In this document: piece after piece, positions 18,198 to 27,967 of the stretch
Layout of the letters: every line of letters begins with the position of its first letter
Numbering within the stretch: the stretch's first letter is position 1
Assembly: GCF_003967555.1 (NCBI RefSeq)
Contig: NZ_BIFS01000001.1
Span: 4,526,001 to 4,590,000 of the forward strand
DNA from: Dictyobacter kobayashii
Lineage (GTDB): Bacteria > Chloroflexota > Ktedonobacteria > Ktedonobacterales > Ktedonobacteraceae
Direction: 5' to 3'
DNA: 64,000 nt
Program-made: the position numbers and the translations under genes
Notes under the pieces: generated by a model
Told to the model about the DNA's origin: nothing
What the model saw: only the letters and a program-made list of their open reading frames with translations
The model's database searches: none

Positions 18198-21100
18198 TTA
18201 TGAAAGGCGTCCAGGACGCACATTACAGGTGAAAGCTTTCGCTTCTTCAATACTCACATTGGGTTCAAGCACAGAGTGGGTCAGATCGTTGGTGATACTG
18301 CCGGTACTCTTGCCCTGGAAGCCCCAGTGGAAAGGCAACCCGATCTGGTGCACCATGCGGCCGCGAATCTGTAGCGGCCGGATACGTCTGGTTACCATTG
18401 CTCGTGCTTCGATCTCGCCTCGTGGTGTACACAGCACCATCCATTCGCCATGTTTGATCTGCTTCTCAGCAGCCAGCTCTGGACTGATCTCTGCGAACAG
18501 CGAAGGCTGTAGCGTATTGAGCCAGGGCATCCAGCGCGTCATTGGACCACTGACATGGTGTTCTGTCAGTCGATAGGTGGTGATCACAATCGGATAATTG
18601 GGATCGCCAACCGGGGACAATGGGTTGTCCTTGCGGTCCTTGTGATATTTGGCGGCCGGATTGCTCTGTTGGGTATAAAGGGCGTTATGGACTGGTGACT
18701 CGATGGCTTCGTAGTGGGTGGGCATTGGCCCGTCCTTTAAGCCGAGTGGCGCATAGAGCCAACCTTTACCGTCCGGTTTCATGATGAATGGATCGATGCC
18801 TGAGATGGCATCCATTCCAACGGCATCTGGTGCAGGCTGGTAGTCCGGTGCTTTGTCTACTGGAAAATCTGGAATGTCCTTACCTGTCCACTTTTTCTTT
18901 TCTTCGTCCCACCAGATGTATTTCTTGCGTTCAGACCATGGCTTCCCTTCTGGATCTGCCGAGGCGCGGTTGTAAAGGATGCGCCGATTGGCCGGCCAGG
19001 CAAAGCCCCATTGGGAATTGATATAGCCATCACTGATACGCGATGCCGCCAGATTCTTTCCTGGTTCTGGATAGACGCCACTATAGATCCATGAGCCACA
19101 GGCCGTGCTTCCATCCGACTTGAGGGCTGTGAAGGCCGGTACATGCGGTGCATCATGAATGCCATACGTGTTGACCGTACCGCTATCATCTTTTTTGCTT
19201 ACATAGAAACCATTGATCTCTTTCAGCACCAGTTCGGCATCTGGCTCATCCAGCAGTCGTGAACCTGGCTCGGGCTCCGCGCGCTCATAATCCCAGGTCA
19301 GGGCCTGGATTGGTTGATCTTTGGGATCGGTACTATCAGCATAGAGCGCCTTGAGGCGTTTCCCCAGATCATAGATGAACCACAGATCTGAACGGGCATC
19401 ACCGGGTGGATCGACGGCTTTATCACGCCATTGAATCAAACGCTGGGTATTGGTAAAGCTGCCTTCTTTCTCCGTTGAAGCCGCGGCTGGCATCAGGAAG
19501 ACTTCGGTTTTGATCTGGCTGGGATCTCCATGTTCTGGACCCTTGTACCAGAAGGCGGCCGATTCTACCTCGTAGAGGTCCCGTACTACCATCCAGTCCA
19601 GTTGTGCCAGGGCTTTGCGCTGCATGCGAGAGTTTGTGCTGCCCGCCGCAGGATTTTGTCCCAGCAGGAAGTAGCCTTTGACCTTCCCGTCGAGCATATC
19701 GTAACTGGTGTTGATATGGGAATGGTCGCCAATTATCTTTGGCAGCCAGTGGTAGCCCCAATCATTCTCTTTAGTTGCGGCATCTCCATACCAGGCTTTG
19801 AGCAGACTGACGATATACTCTGGTACATTCGACCACCAGCCAAGTTTCATCCCTGCCGTGCCAATGTATTCCTCAAGTGTCTGCTGGGTGCGTTTATGGA
19901 CATGCTGGTCTTTACGCTCGCCCCAGGTGGTCGCGTTGGGACTATGTTGCGCTTCCGGTTTAGGTGAGAGCATCTCAGCGGGTTGCGGCATATAGCCTGC
20001 GAGCAGATCGTATAGGGTTGGTACATCGGTTGAACCCTGGATGGAAGCGTGACCGCGTAGGGCCAGTACTCCTCCCCCCGGACGCCCGATATTTCCAAGC
20101 AATAGCTGGATGATAGCGCCAGCACGAATGATCTGTACGCCTTTGGATTGCTGTGTCCAGCCTACGGCATAACACAACGCCCCTGTTCGCTCACGCCCTG
20201 AATTCTCAGCCAGGGTCTGTGCTACCTTGAGCCAGAGTTCCTGTGGTACTCCACATTCAGTCTCAACCATCTCCGGCGTGTAGCGCGCGAAGTGTCGGCG
20301 CATAATTTGAAAAACACAGCGTGGATGCTGCAAGGTCGGATCTGTCAGGGGTTTGTCATTCTCATCCCTCTGATAGTCCCAACTGCTCTGATCCGTGTAA
20401 GTATTCGTTTCGTGATCAAAGCCTGAGAAAAGACCATCCAGCTCCTCGGTATCTTTAAAATCTTCCCGCACCAGCATGGCTGCATTCGTGTAGTTGACTA
20501 CATATTCATGGAAGTATGCGTTGTTTTCGAGCAGATAACGAATGATTGCTCCTAAAAACACGATATCTGACCCGGCACGGGTTGGTACATAAAGATTGGC
20601 CAGGGCCGAGGTGCGCGAGAAATGCGGATCGACATGAATGATTTTAGCTCCGCGCTCCTTGGCTTTTACCACGTTGGCAAATGCAACGGGATGGGCTTCT
20701 GCCATGTTGCTGCCCATGATCAGGATACAGTCGCTATTAACGAGATCCTGTGGAAATGTTGTGGCACCGCCACGTCCTACCGTTGTACCCAGACCGGGCA
20801 CTGTAGAACTGTGTCATATACGGGCCTGGTTCTCGATGGATAGGATGCCAAGGCCAGCGTTGAAGAGTTTTTTGATGACATAATTCTCTTCAACGTCTAG
20901 CGTCGCACCACCTAATGATGCCATCGCCAGCGTGTGGTTGACCTCGCGACCATCTTCGAGACGCTCAACAAATGATTCATCGCGCGCCTTCTTGACACGC
21001 TGCGCGATCTGCTCCATCGCCCATTCCTGAGATTTTACTTCCCAGTGGTCACTATAGGGAGCTCGATAGAGAACTTTAGTCAGCCGACTTGGATTTATGG

Positions 21101-21380
21101 TGTATTGAAAGGTGGCGGAACCCTTAGGGCAGAGTGTGCCGTGGTTGATAAAGCTATCGGGGTTGCCCTCGATATCAATTACCTTTCCGTCTTTGACATA
21201 GACGTTGAGACTACAGCCGACGGCGCAATAGGGGCAGACGCTATGTACTACTTTGGCGTCACGAATGCGTGGGGCTTTGTCTCGACTCTCCTTGCTGAAT
21301 GGTTGAACTTTAGAACCAATCTCCATCATTTTTGATAGCATATTTGATGTTCTGGTTGGTTCATTTGCTTGTTCTTGCAT
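18198..21380 (-). CDS. fdhA: Formate dehydrogenase catalytic subunit, selenoprotein
   Basis: Molybdopterin oxidoreductase that oxidises formate to CO2. Translation from the ATG at 21380 (AGAGGAAACAGCG upstream; an in-frame TTG lies at 21401) gives a 1060-residue product with an in-frame UGA at 20816-20814, residue 189. The context ENQARI-U-HSSTVPGLG matches the active-site selenocysteine of FdnG/FdhF enzymes, and a SECIS hairpin follows. The N-terminal [4Fe-4S] motif is CPYCAVGC...LCPKG. The rest holds the two pterin-binding regions (LVNSDCILIMGSNMAEAHP; MTRWMPWLNTLQPSLFAEIS) without a break. No twin-arginine signal is seen. A gene caller will split this into two pieces. It leads an operon with the iron-sulfur and NrfD-like genes. 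Confidence 0.95.
20785..20816 (-). promoter_or_regulatory. SECIS element with UGA (selenocysteine) codon
   Basis: After the UGA (20816-20814) come 12 bases, then GUGCCC (20801-20796), loop GGUCU (20795-20791), and GGGUAC (20790-20785). The six-base-pair stem and GGUCU loop match the bacterial SECIS in position and shape; the E. coli fdhF stem begins 11 bases after its UGA and shows the same loop. It would bind SelB. Confidence 0.92.
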
Positions 21381-21965
21381 CGCTGTTTCCTCTTCTAGCA
21401 AAGCAAATGATAATACAGATCCTGAGCAGAGCGCTTTTGCCGGGCAGGATTCTCAGTCTATCATACTCCCGATCTCAGCAATAACGCCGGTTTCTTCTTC
21501 TCTATAGTGGATGTTATTGTACCATGTCCATGGGTAAGATATGGTAATAGCTTCTATTGCACCACCCTGAAAAATGAAAATTACTCAGATATGGTACTTT
21601 GTTTCATCTCCTAATATACTAACTTTAATACGTAGAGACTGGCTGCTATCGACAAGCACAAGGTACTTTTTTCATTAGCAATAAAGGCTGGGTCTACCTC
21701 GTGTGTAGTACCATTTTCAGTTGACAAAAAGCGAGAATAAATAGTCTGAATGCCATTCAGTATACCTTGTGTCAGCTCATACCCTGGTACTAATTATAAT
21801 TTTTCTAAGCTTTCTAAGCATATACTTATCTTGCTAAACTAATTCTTATACGTTATACTAGCCTCAAGTATCTTCATGAGCAGTAAAAACATGCTGCGAG
21901 ACATCTTGATACAGGTTTGGTAGTCAGTACATCAGGAGAAATATAGAAGGGTCTAATGTTAGCGC
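21381..21965. other. Divergent intergenic region, no gene seen
   Basis: About 585 bp between the formate dehydrogenase operon and ftsH. It is A/T-rich and must carry both promoters. I found no open frame with a ribosome site and no strong hairpin. Confidence 0.5.
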
Positions 21966-23813
21966 ATGGAAATGCCTCCAAAGGAAAACCAAAAAACAAC
22001 AAAGTCAGATTCACGTAGCTCTAATCCCAAGACAACGCGCAAGCGTAGCTTTGTTGCCCGCTACAGTATTCCTATTGCTTTGATCGTGGTGGGTGTACTC
22101 CTCCTGGGAATTGTTGGAGCAAAATTTATTACTGTCTCGTTAAGTGGATCGACAGTACAAGAGAGACCGATTAGCAGCGTTTTGGATATGGCTGATCAGC
22201 ACCATCTGAAATCGGTTGTTCTCAATGGAAATGATGTCAATGCAACCGGCTTAACAGGTCAACAGTACCATGCAGTTAAAGAAGATGGTCAGTCTGTGAC
22301 TGAGATATTTCGGCGTGATGGGGTGGAAGTCAACATTGACAACAATCAACGTGGTCAATGGTTGCAGGGGGTAGCAGGATTACTACTTGTCTTGCTCGTG
22401 GTTGGCCTGACATTCGTCTTTATGCGGCGTAATGGCCTTGGTGGCCAGGCTATGCCTTTTGCTCGCTCGAAAGCCAGGCGTTTTTCTGAGTCTCGTCCCT
22501 CGGTTCTGTTTAAAGATGTTGCCGGGGTTGAAGAAGCTAAAGCTGAGCTACAAGAGATTGTAGAGTTTTTGAAAAGCCCTGAGCGTTTTACCGCGATGGG
22601 TGCTCGTACACCGAAGGGTGTCCTGCTCGTCGGTGCTCCCGGTACCGGTAAGACACTGATCTCGCGTGCTGTAGCCGGTGAGGCAGGCGTCTCTTTCTAT
22701 AGTGTGAGTGGTTCAGAATTTGTTGAGATGTTCGTAGGCGTTGGCGCTGCCCGTGTTCGCGATCTATTTAAAGAAGCTAAAGATCATTCACCATGTATCG
22801 TGTTTATTGATGAGATTGATGCCGTTGGTCGCCAGCGTACTAATTCTGGCAACGGTGGCAATGACGAACGTGAACAAACCTTAAATCAGCTACTGGTTGA
22901 GATGGATGGTTTTGATAAGCATGCCAATGTTGTGGTGATTGCTGCTACCAACCGTCCTGATGTGTTAGATCCCGCCTTGTTGCGTCCAGGACGCTTTGAT
23001 CGCCGTGTCATGTTGGACAATCCCGACATTCGTGGTCGCCAGGCCATCCTTGAAGTACACGCCGCTGATAAGCCTTTTGAAGCAGGTGTGACACTGGTTG
23101 AGCTGGCTCGTCAGACCGCAGGCTTCTCTGGTGCTGATCTGGCCAATCTCTTGAATGAGGCCGCATTGCTGGCAGCGCGCAAGGGACAGCTACAAATTAG
23201 TAAGCTGGATCTGGATGAGGCTATCTTACGTGTGATGGCTGGACCTGAGCGCAAGAGCCGTGTGATTACGGAAGCCGAAAAAGCGATCATCGCTTACCAT
23301 GAAGTCGGTCATGCTATTGTTATGCGTTCAATGCCTAATGCTGATCCCGTGCAAAAAGTCTCTGCCATTGCCCGTGGTAAGGCTCTGGGTATTACTGTGC
23401 AATCACCGGCAGAGGATCGCTATTTAATGCGTCGCTCTGAATTGCTCTCGAAGATGGCTGGAGCCATGGGTGGTCGAGCGGCTGAAGAGATTATCTTTGG
23501 AGATATCACGACTGGAGCCAGTCAGGATATCGAGTATGTTACAAATATCGCTCGTCGTATGGTATGTGAGTTTGGTATGTCTCCGCTTGGCAATGTTGCT
23601 CTTAAAGCTGACCCCGAAGGCAATACTATGATGGGTGCTGAGATGGCTGCTCGCATCGATAAAGAGGTCTCGGTCCTTATTGATCAGGCTTATGAAACCG
23701 CCCTGACAATACTGCGCCAGAAACAAGAGAAGCTCATGCTTATCTCTGAGCATCTGATCCAGGTTGAAACAATTGATGGCGAAGAATTGGATAGGATGTT
23801 ATTTGCAGCATGA
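21966..23813 (+). CDS. ftsH: ATP-dependent zinc metalloprotease FtsH
   Basis: A 615-residue membrane-bound AAA protease that degrades misfolded membrane proteins and regulators. In order: a basic N-terminal tail, membrane span 1 (about residues 33-55), an external domain, span 2 (about 132-154), an AAA domain with Walker A GAPGTGKT (about residue 223), Walker B IVFIDEIDAVG and arginine fingers in RPGRFDRR, and an M41 peptidase domain with HEVGH at 445-449. The zinc-ligand region (FGDITTGASQDIEYVT) is present. The length is normal. The AGAAGGG ribosome site lies some distance from the ATG, so the exact start is less sure. It overlaps thpR by 4 bp. Confidence 0.95.
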   Translation: MEMPPKENQKTTKSDSRSSNPKTTRKRSFVARYSIPIALIVVGVLLLGIVGAKFITVSLSGSTVQERPISSVLDMADQHHLKSVVLNGNDVNATGLTGQQYHAVKEDGQSVTEIFRRDGVEVNIDNNQRGQWLQGVAGLLLVLLVVGLTFVFMRRNGLGGQAMPFARSKARRFSESRPSVLFKDVAGVEEAKAELQEIVEFLKSPERFTAMGARTPKGVLLVGAPGTGKTLISRAVAGEAGVSFYSVSGSEFVEMFVGVGAARVRDLFKEAKDHSPCIVFIDEIDAVGRQRTNSGNGGNDEREQTLNQLLVEMDGFDKHANVVVIAATNRPDVLDPALLRPGRFDRRVMLDNPDIRGRQAILEVHAADKPFEAGVTLVELARQTAGFSGADLANLLNEAALLAARKGQLQISKLDLDEAILRVMAGPERKSRVITEAEKAIIAYHEVGHAIVMRSMPNADPVQKVSAIARGKALGITVQSPAEDRYLMRRSELLSKMAGAMGGRAAEEIIFGDITTGASQDIEYVTNIARRMVCEFGMSPLGNVALKADPEGNTMMGAEMAARIDKEVSVLIDQAYETALTILRQKQEKLMLISEHLIQVETIDGEELDRMLFAA

Positions 23814-24391
23814 CCAGAACGTTCATTGCCCTTGAAATGGATGCAAATATCCAGCGCCACCTGAATGGTTTTATACAGCAGGTGGCGCCTGTGCTTCCTA
23901 CCCTGCGCTGGGTTGATCCTCAAGGTATCCATCTAACGCTGGCATTTCTGGGCGAACTAGATGATGAACGGCTCGCCAGTGCCTCTGCCGCAGCCCAAAA
24001 GGCGAGCCAACTCTGCACCCCGTTTTCTTATAGTTTAACGCAGCCCGGTATTTTCGGCTCACCTCGTCAGCCGCGAGTTTTATGGATGGGTATTGAAGAA
24101 GTTTCGGGCTCCCTCAAACGGCTGCATCGCCTGTTGCAGCAAGAACTTGAGCAAAGCGATTTTGAGACAGAAACGCGTCCTTTCTCACCTCATCTCACGC
24201 TGGCCCGTGGCAAGGCACCTCTCAACGCAACCGAGCAGGCCACGCTGCAAAAAATTCTCGCCCAGAAAAATCCCAATGCCATCCTGGCGGGCCCATATCC
24301 AGTCAAACATATCCATGTCATGAAAAGCGAACTCTCCCGTAGCGGAGCAACCTACACCTGCCTGCAAAAATACCCCCTCCAATACAAATAA
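23810..24391 (+). CDS. thpR: RNA 2',3'-cyclic phosphodiesterase
   Basis: A 193-residue 2H phosphoesterase. The two catalytic HxTL tetrapeptides are visible: HLTL at about residues 41-44 (GIHLTLAFLGEL) and HLTL at about 126-129 (SPHLTLARGK). The family, formerly LigT, hydrolyses 2',3'-cyclic phosphate ends of RNA, and may act in tRNA processing or repair. The start ATG overlaps the ftsH stop as ATGA, so the two are translationally coupled. Length and motif spacing are typical. Confidence 0.9.
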   Translation: MTRTFIALEMDANIQRHLNGFIQQVAPVLPTLRWVDPQGIHLTLAFLGELDDERLASASAAAQKASQLCTPFSYSLTQPGIFGSPRQPRVLWMGIEEVSGSLKRLHRLLQQELEQSDFETETRPFSPHLTLARGKAPLNATEQATLQKILAQKNPNAILAGPYPVKHIHVMKSELSRSGATYTCLQKYPLQYK

Positions 24392-24819
24392 AATTGCCTG
24401 AACGCGAGGAAGTGCAGGTGCCCCCGCGTTCAAGCGGACGGAACTGTCATGCCCGCCTGCCTGGGGCATGACAGTCCCCGCTCACCTCTCACCGCATGCC
24501 AATAACAAATAAAGTTGGGAGAAAGCGGGGAGGTGCAGGCGCCCCGCGATCAAGCGAGTGGGGCGGTGAGCCTCTCCTACCGGGGTGCGGTGGCAGGCAT
24601 GCTGGGGGCATGCCCGTCCCCGCTAAATTCTCTCCCTCACCTCTGACAAATAAAGTTGGGAGAAAGCGGGAGGTGCAGGAGGGGCGGCAAGCCCATCCTG
24701 CCGGGGTGTGGGGTGTCCCGCTAAATTCTTCCCCACCTCCCGCCGCAGGCGGGAGTCATGAATGAAGGATGGGGCACCCCCAAAATCAACTTTTCGAGAT
24801 CGGCACACCGATCTCGAAA
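24392..24819. repeat. GC-rich intergenic repeat cluster
   Basis: After thpR come GC-rich hairpins and direct repeats. One unit reads AACAAATAAAGTTGGGAGAA and continues as AGCGGG...AGGTGCAGG; it occurs at 24504-24539 and 24646-24679. ACTGTCATGCCC (24443-24454) pairs with 24464-24475. TTTCGAGATCGG (24792-24803) pairs with 24808-24819. Open frames here have no ribosome sites and follow the repeats. No coding function is inferred. Confidence 0.7.
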
Positions 24820-25132
24820 TTTATTATTCCTATTTGGATATATATCCATTCAGTATACCATAGAATCCGCAGTATAAGCAAGCTCTGCAAAGCCATATGT
24901 ATGTGATAAACATACATAGCCAACCAATTTTACTGTATGCTTTCTCCAAACATGTTGACATCAGCCCGGATTGGCTTGACAACTATTTACCAGGTGGTGT
25001 ATCCTCGAAAACAACAAAGAGATATTGCAGAATGATCTGGCAAAGTTGCTAATGGTGGATCTGTAATTACACAAAATTCTTAAAAAGTATATTACACTTG
25101 TACCACATGTTTTGTTGTGAATGGAGAGAAAA
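24820..25132. other. Intergenic region upstream of the ilv leader
   Basis: A/T-rich, about 310 bp. A candidate promoter is TTGACA at about 24984-24989 with TATCCT 18 bp further on; it is unconfirmed. This region should drive the leader peptide and ilv operon. Confidence 0.35.
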
Positions 25133-25474
25133 ATGATGGCTATGTCATATGGAATGGAGATGGCGATGAATGCCAATCAACGTCCCTCTCGACATATGCC
25201 CTTTTCTATGCCTGCACAAAGTATGGGTGCGTGTGGCGCCGCTACAAGCGCAAACGCAATGATCAACAGCCTGAAAACCGACGTGATTACGTCGGTTTCT
25301 TTGTTTGTGCTTGTTCACTTACTAGTTCCCGTTTCCCTTGTGGTGGGGCTTGTGGTCCTTATTAGCCTTCTCCTTATTAACCTCCTCCTTACCGGCCTTA
25401 CCGGACTCGTGAGGCTCGAGGGTCTGGTAGGGCGAAGCATTGGAAAAGCCACAAGATGTGCACAGGGAGATTAG
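25133..25474 (+). CDS. Val/Leu/Ile-rich leader peptide of the ilv operon
   Basis: An open frame of 113 codons from an ATG with GGAGAG upstream. The first half is Met-rich. The second half is extreme: in the 53 codons from VITSVSLF to LVGRSI, 33 are Val, Leu or Ile, and few other hydrophobic residues are used. It ends 104 bp before the ilvB start. An intrinsic terminator (25522-25552) lies between them. This is what a branched-chain amino-acid attenuation peptide looks like: ribosomes that stall for lack of charged tRNA would change the fold downstream. It is longer than known ilv leaders. The alternative is a small membrane protein, since the stretch could span a membrane. Confidence 0.6.
   Translation: MMAMSYGMEMAMNANQRPSRHMPFSMPAQSMGACGAATSANAMINSLKTDVITSVSLFVLVHLLVPVSLVVGLVVLISLLLINLLLTGLTGLVRLEGLVGRSIGKATRCAQGD
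25275..25298 (+). terminator. Terminator-like hairpin inside the leader reading frame
   Basis: AAACCGACGT (25275-25284) and ACGTCGGTTT (25289-25298) form a 10-bp stem with loop GATT, followed by the T-rich CTTTGTTTG. It lies within the leader open frame, just before the Val/Leu/Ile run, so it may be a first attenuation or pausing site. Confidence 0.5.
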
Positions 25475-25521
25475 AACGGGAGCAACGAAGCCACCCAATC
25501 CAAAGAAGGTATCCTGACAAA

Positions 25522-25552
25522 GGACCTCCCAGCATGGGAGGTTCTTTTTTTT
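25522..25552 (+). terminator. Attenuator terminator before ilvB
   Basis: Arms 25522-25531 and 25535-25544 form a 10-bp stem (ACCTCCCA with TGGGAGGT, loop GCA), followed by eight Ts at 25545-25552 and then the ilvB ribosome site. GGAGGTT of the 3' arm (25537-25543) is also an exact complement of AACCTCC (25379-25385) inside the leader reading frame, which offers a possible antiterminator. There is no T-box consensus. Confidence 0.75.
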
Positions 25553-25578
25553 ATAATCAAAATTTTTCAGGAGGAATT

Positions 25579-27369
25579 ATGGCAATCGCTGCAAAGGATA
25601 TTCAGAAGACGGGCACGGCTTATCAGACCAGTCAACATGAAGATGAGGTTCGCGAGTTAACCGGAAGTGAGATTATTTGTGAGGTTTTGATCCGCGAAGG
25701 TGTCGATTTAATGTATGGTTACCCGGGTGGGGCAATCATGCCGTTCTATGATGCAATTACATCTTATCCTGCTCTGCACCACGTGCTTGTCAGGCATGAG
25801 CAGGCCGCAGCGCATGCTGCCGATGGCTATTCACGAGCCACAGGTAAGGTTGGCGTCTGCGTTGCCACCAGTGGCCCCGGAGCGACAAATCTGGTGACCG
25901 GCCTGGCGACCGCTTTTATGGATTCTATTCCGCTCATCGCCATTACTGGCCAGGTAGCGCGCAACTTTATTGGCCGCGATGCTTTCCAGGAAACAGATAT
26001 ACTGGGAGTTACACAGCCAATCACCAAGCATAATTTCCTGGTCCGTAATGTTGAGGAATTGGCTCCTGTCTTGCATGAGGCCTTCCGTGTGGCCCGCAGT
26101 GGTCGTCCCGGTCCTGTCCTGGTCGATGTACCGAAGGATGTACAATTTGCCAGATCCGCCTATCGCTCTTCTGAGCATCTGACTTCAGATGAATATCTGG
26201 ATGCCATCTCTGCCCAGGCAGAGGTTCCATCTGAGTATCTCCTGTCACGGGCCGCTGAACTGATCGCTCAATCAAAGCGTCCAGTGATCATGGCGGGACA
26301 TGGTGTCATCCTGTCAAACGCATATACAGAATTTAAAGCTTTTGCTGAAAAGGCCTCTGTACCAGTTATTACTACCTTGCTGGGTTTGAGTGCTTTTTCG
26401 GATACCCACCCATTGCATATTGGTATGCCTGGCATGCATGGTCCCGCCCATACCAATCATGCGATTGGCGCTTCTGACTTGATTATCGGCGTTGGCCTGC
26501 GCTTTGATGATCGCGTAACCGGCGATGTTTCGAAGTTCGCTCCCCACGCTCAGCTGATCCACATTGATGTCGATGCCTCAGAGATGCATAAAGTAAAAGT
26601 AGCAACCGTGCCGATTGTGGCGGATGCCCGTGCGGCCCTGGCGGCCCTGACCGAAGCGATCGCTCCTGGCGATCATAGTTCCTGGCTGCAAGAGATTCGC
26701 TCCTGGGAAACGGCCAACGATGAGCGTGGTAAACAGATTCAGCGTGATGATACTTTACCCGATCCTATTAGCATTTTGAGCACTATTCATAAGGTGACTG
26801 ATGGCGAGGCTATTGTAATCTCTGATGTCGGTCAGCACCAGATGTGGACCGCGCGTTTCTACCAGTGGACGCGCCAGAACAGCCATATTACTTCTGGCGG
26901 ATTGGGTACGATGGGATTTGCCTTGCCGGCAGCTATGGGCGTCAAGATGGGCGTGCCTGATGCTCCTGTATGGGCGGTGGCCGGTGATGGTGGTATCCAG
27001 ATGAATATCCAGGAGCTGGCTACTTTGCAGCAAGAGGGGATCGCGGTTAAGGTGGCGATTATGAATAATGGCTACCTGGGCATGGTGCGCCAGTGGCAGC
27101 AGTTCTTCCACTCTCGCAACTATTCTGAGACGCCAATGACTGGACCAGACCATGTGAAGCTGGCTGATGCCTATGGTTTGAAGGGCATTCGGGTCAAGCG
27201 TCGTGAAGATATCGAGCCCGCTATTCGGGAAGCGATGGAGACTGAGGGGAGCGTGGTGGTCGAATTTATCATTGAGCCAGAGGCGAATGTCTATCCTATG
27301 GTCGCTCCTGGTAAGGCAATCACTGAGATGATCGAGGAAACGGGGCAGGAGAATCCTAAACATGAGTAA
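25579..27369 (+). CDS. ilvB: Acetolactate synthase, large (catalytic) subunit
   Basis: A 596-residue thiamine-diphosphate enzyme that condenses two pyruvates (or pyruvate and 2-oxobutyrate) to make the first intermediate of valine, leucine and isoleucine. The catalytic Glu lies in LVRHEQAAAHAADGY, and the ThDP/Mg2+ motif is GDGGIQMNIQELATLQQ...NNGYLG. The start is the ATG at 25579 with a perfect CAGGAGGAATT; an upstream in-frame extension back to 25456 runs through the attenuator and is not used. The next gene, ilvN, overlaps the stop. Confidence 0.96.
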   Translation: MAIAAKDIQKTGTAYQTSQHEDEVRELTGSEIICEVLIREGVDLMYGYPGGAIMPFYDAITSYPALHHVLVRHEQAAAHAADGYSRATGKVGVCVATSGPGATNLVTGLATAFMDSIPLIAITGQVARNFIGRDAFQETDILGVTQPITKHNFLVRNVEELAPVLHEAFRVARSGRPGPVLVDVPKDVQFARSAYRSSEHLTSDEYLDAISAQAEVPSEYLLSRAAELIAQSKRPVIMAGHGVILSNAYTEFKAFAEKASVPVITTLLGLSAFSDTHPLHIGMPGMHGPAHTNHAIGASDLIIGVGLRFDDRVTGDVSKFAPHAQLIHIDVDASEMHKVKVATVPIVADARAALAALTEAIAPGDHSSWLQEIRSWETANDERGKQIQRDDTLPDPISILSTIHKVTDGEAIVISDVGQHQMWTARFYQWTRQNSHITSGGLGTMGFALPAAMGVKMGVPDAPVWAVAGDGGIQMNIQELATLQQEGIAVKVAIMNNGYLGMVRQWQQFFHSRNYSETPMTGPDHVKLADAYGLKGIRVKRREDIEPAIREAMETEGSVVVEFIIEPEANVYPMVAPGKAITEMIEETGQENPKHE

Positions 27370-27910
27370 TAGCGCAACTACTACGACCCGCGCGCATCAT
27401 ACAAATGCGCCGCAGGGGACCGAGCAAACACATACATTAATTATTGTGGTACAGGATCGTCCGGGAGCCGTTGACCGTGTGGTTGGCGTGCTCCGCCGCC
27501 GGCGCTCGATGTTGCAATCTTTGGCGCTTGCGCCCAGTACCCAGAGTGATGTCTTCCGGATTACCGCCCAGGTGAAAGATGCTGAGGTTGTCGTGGATCA
27601 CCTGGTGGCCCAGATCCGCAAGGTGATTGATGTGCTGGAGGTGGCTAATGTGACTTCTGAGCAAGCCATTAACCGCGAGCTGGCGTTGATTCAGGTTGGC
27701 ACGACGAATTCAGATAGTAATATCATTGTTGCGGCTGTGCAGCAATTTGGTGCCACTGTCATCGATGTGAATCCCGAGGCGGTCACCTTTGAAGTGGCTG
27801 GCGATGCGGAAAAGATTGCGCAGGCACTGGCTGCCTTCCAAACTTATGGCATCCGTGATGTTGCCCGCTCAGGTTGCGTCGCAATTACACGTGCTGCTAC
27901 TACAAAGTAG
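27362..27910 (+). CDS. ilvN: Acetolactate synthase, small regulatory subunit
   Basis: A 182-residue partner of IlvB. An ACT domain begins at about residue 22 (THTLIIVVQDRPGAVDRVVG) and would bind valine for feedback inhibition; the C-terminal half activates the catalytic subunit. The ATG lies inside the end of ilvB (ATGAGTAA), giving an 8-bp overlap and translational coupling. A short Ala/Thr/His-rich lead precedes the ACT domain. The second-domain segment, TVIDVNPEAVTFEVAGDAEK, is typical. Confidence 0.93.
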   Translation: MSNSATTTTRAHHTNAPQGTEQTHTLIIVVQDRPGAVDRVVGVLRRRRSMLQSLALAPSTQSDVFRITAQVKDAEVVVDHLVAQIRKVIDVLEVANVTSEQAINRELALIQVGTTNSDSNIIVAAVQQFGATVIDVNPEAVTFEVAGDAEKIAQALAAFQTYGIRDVARSGCVAITRAATTK

Positions 27911-27967
27911 TAATGGGTCTCTCTTGTGAGACCCTGTAACTTACATTTTTTAAGGAGTTGAACACTC

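Noticed and set aside
20801..20816. TGA in fdhA as a frameshift or nonsense mutation
   Set aside because: The frame is intact on both sides, the residue is the known selenocysteine position, and a SECIS hairpin follows at the right distance.
18788..20843. Plus-strand open frames inside the formate dehydrogenase gene
   Set aside because: They are frames opposite a strongly conserved gene and show no family features.
24496..24808. Open frames in the GC-rich cluster after thpR
   Set aside because: Their peptides simply follow the direct repeats (NKVGRKR...); no ribosome sites.
25476..25552. T-box riboswitch before ilvB
   Set aside because: The terminator fits, but I found no T-box bulge consensus near it; the Leu/Val-rich frame explains the site better.
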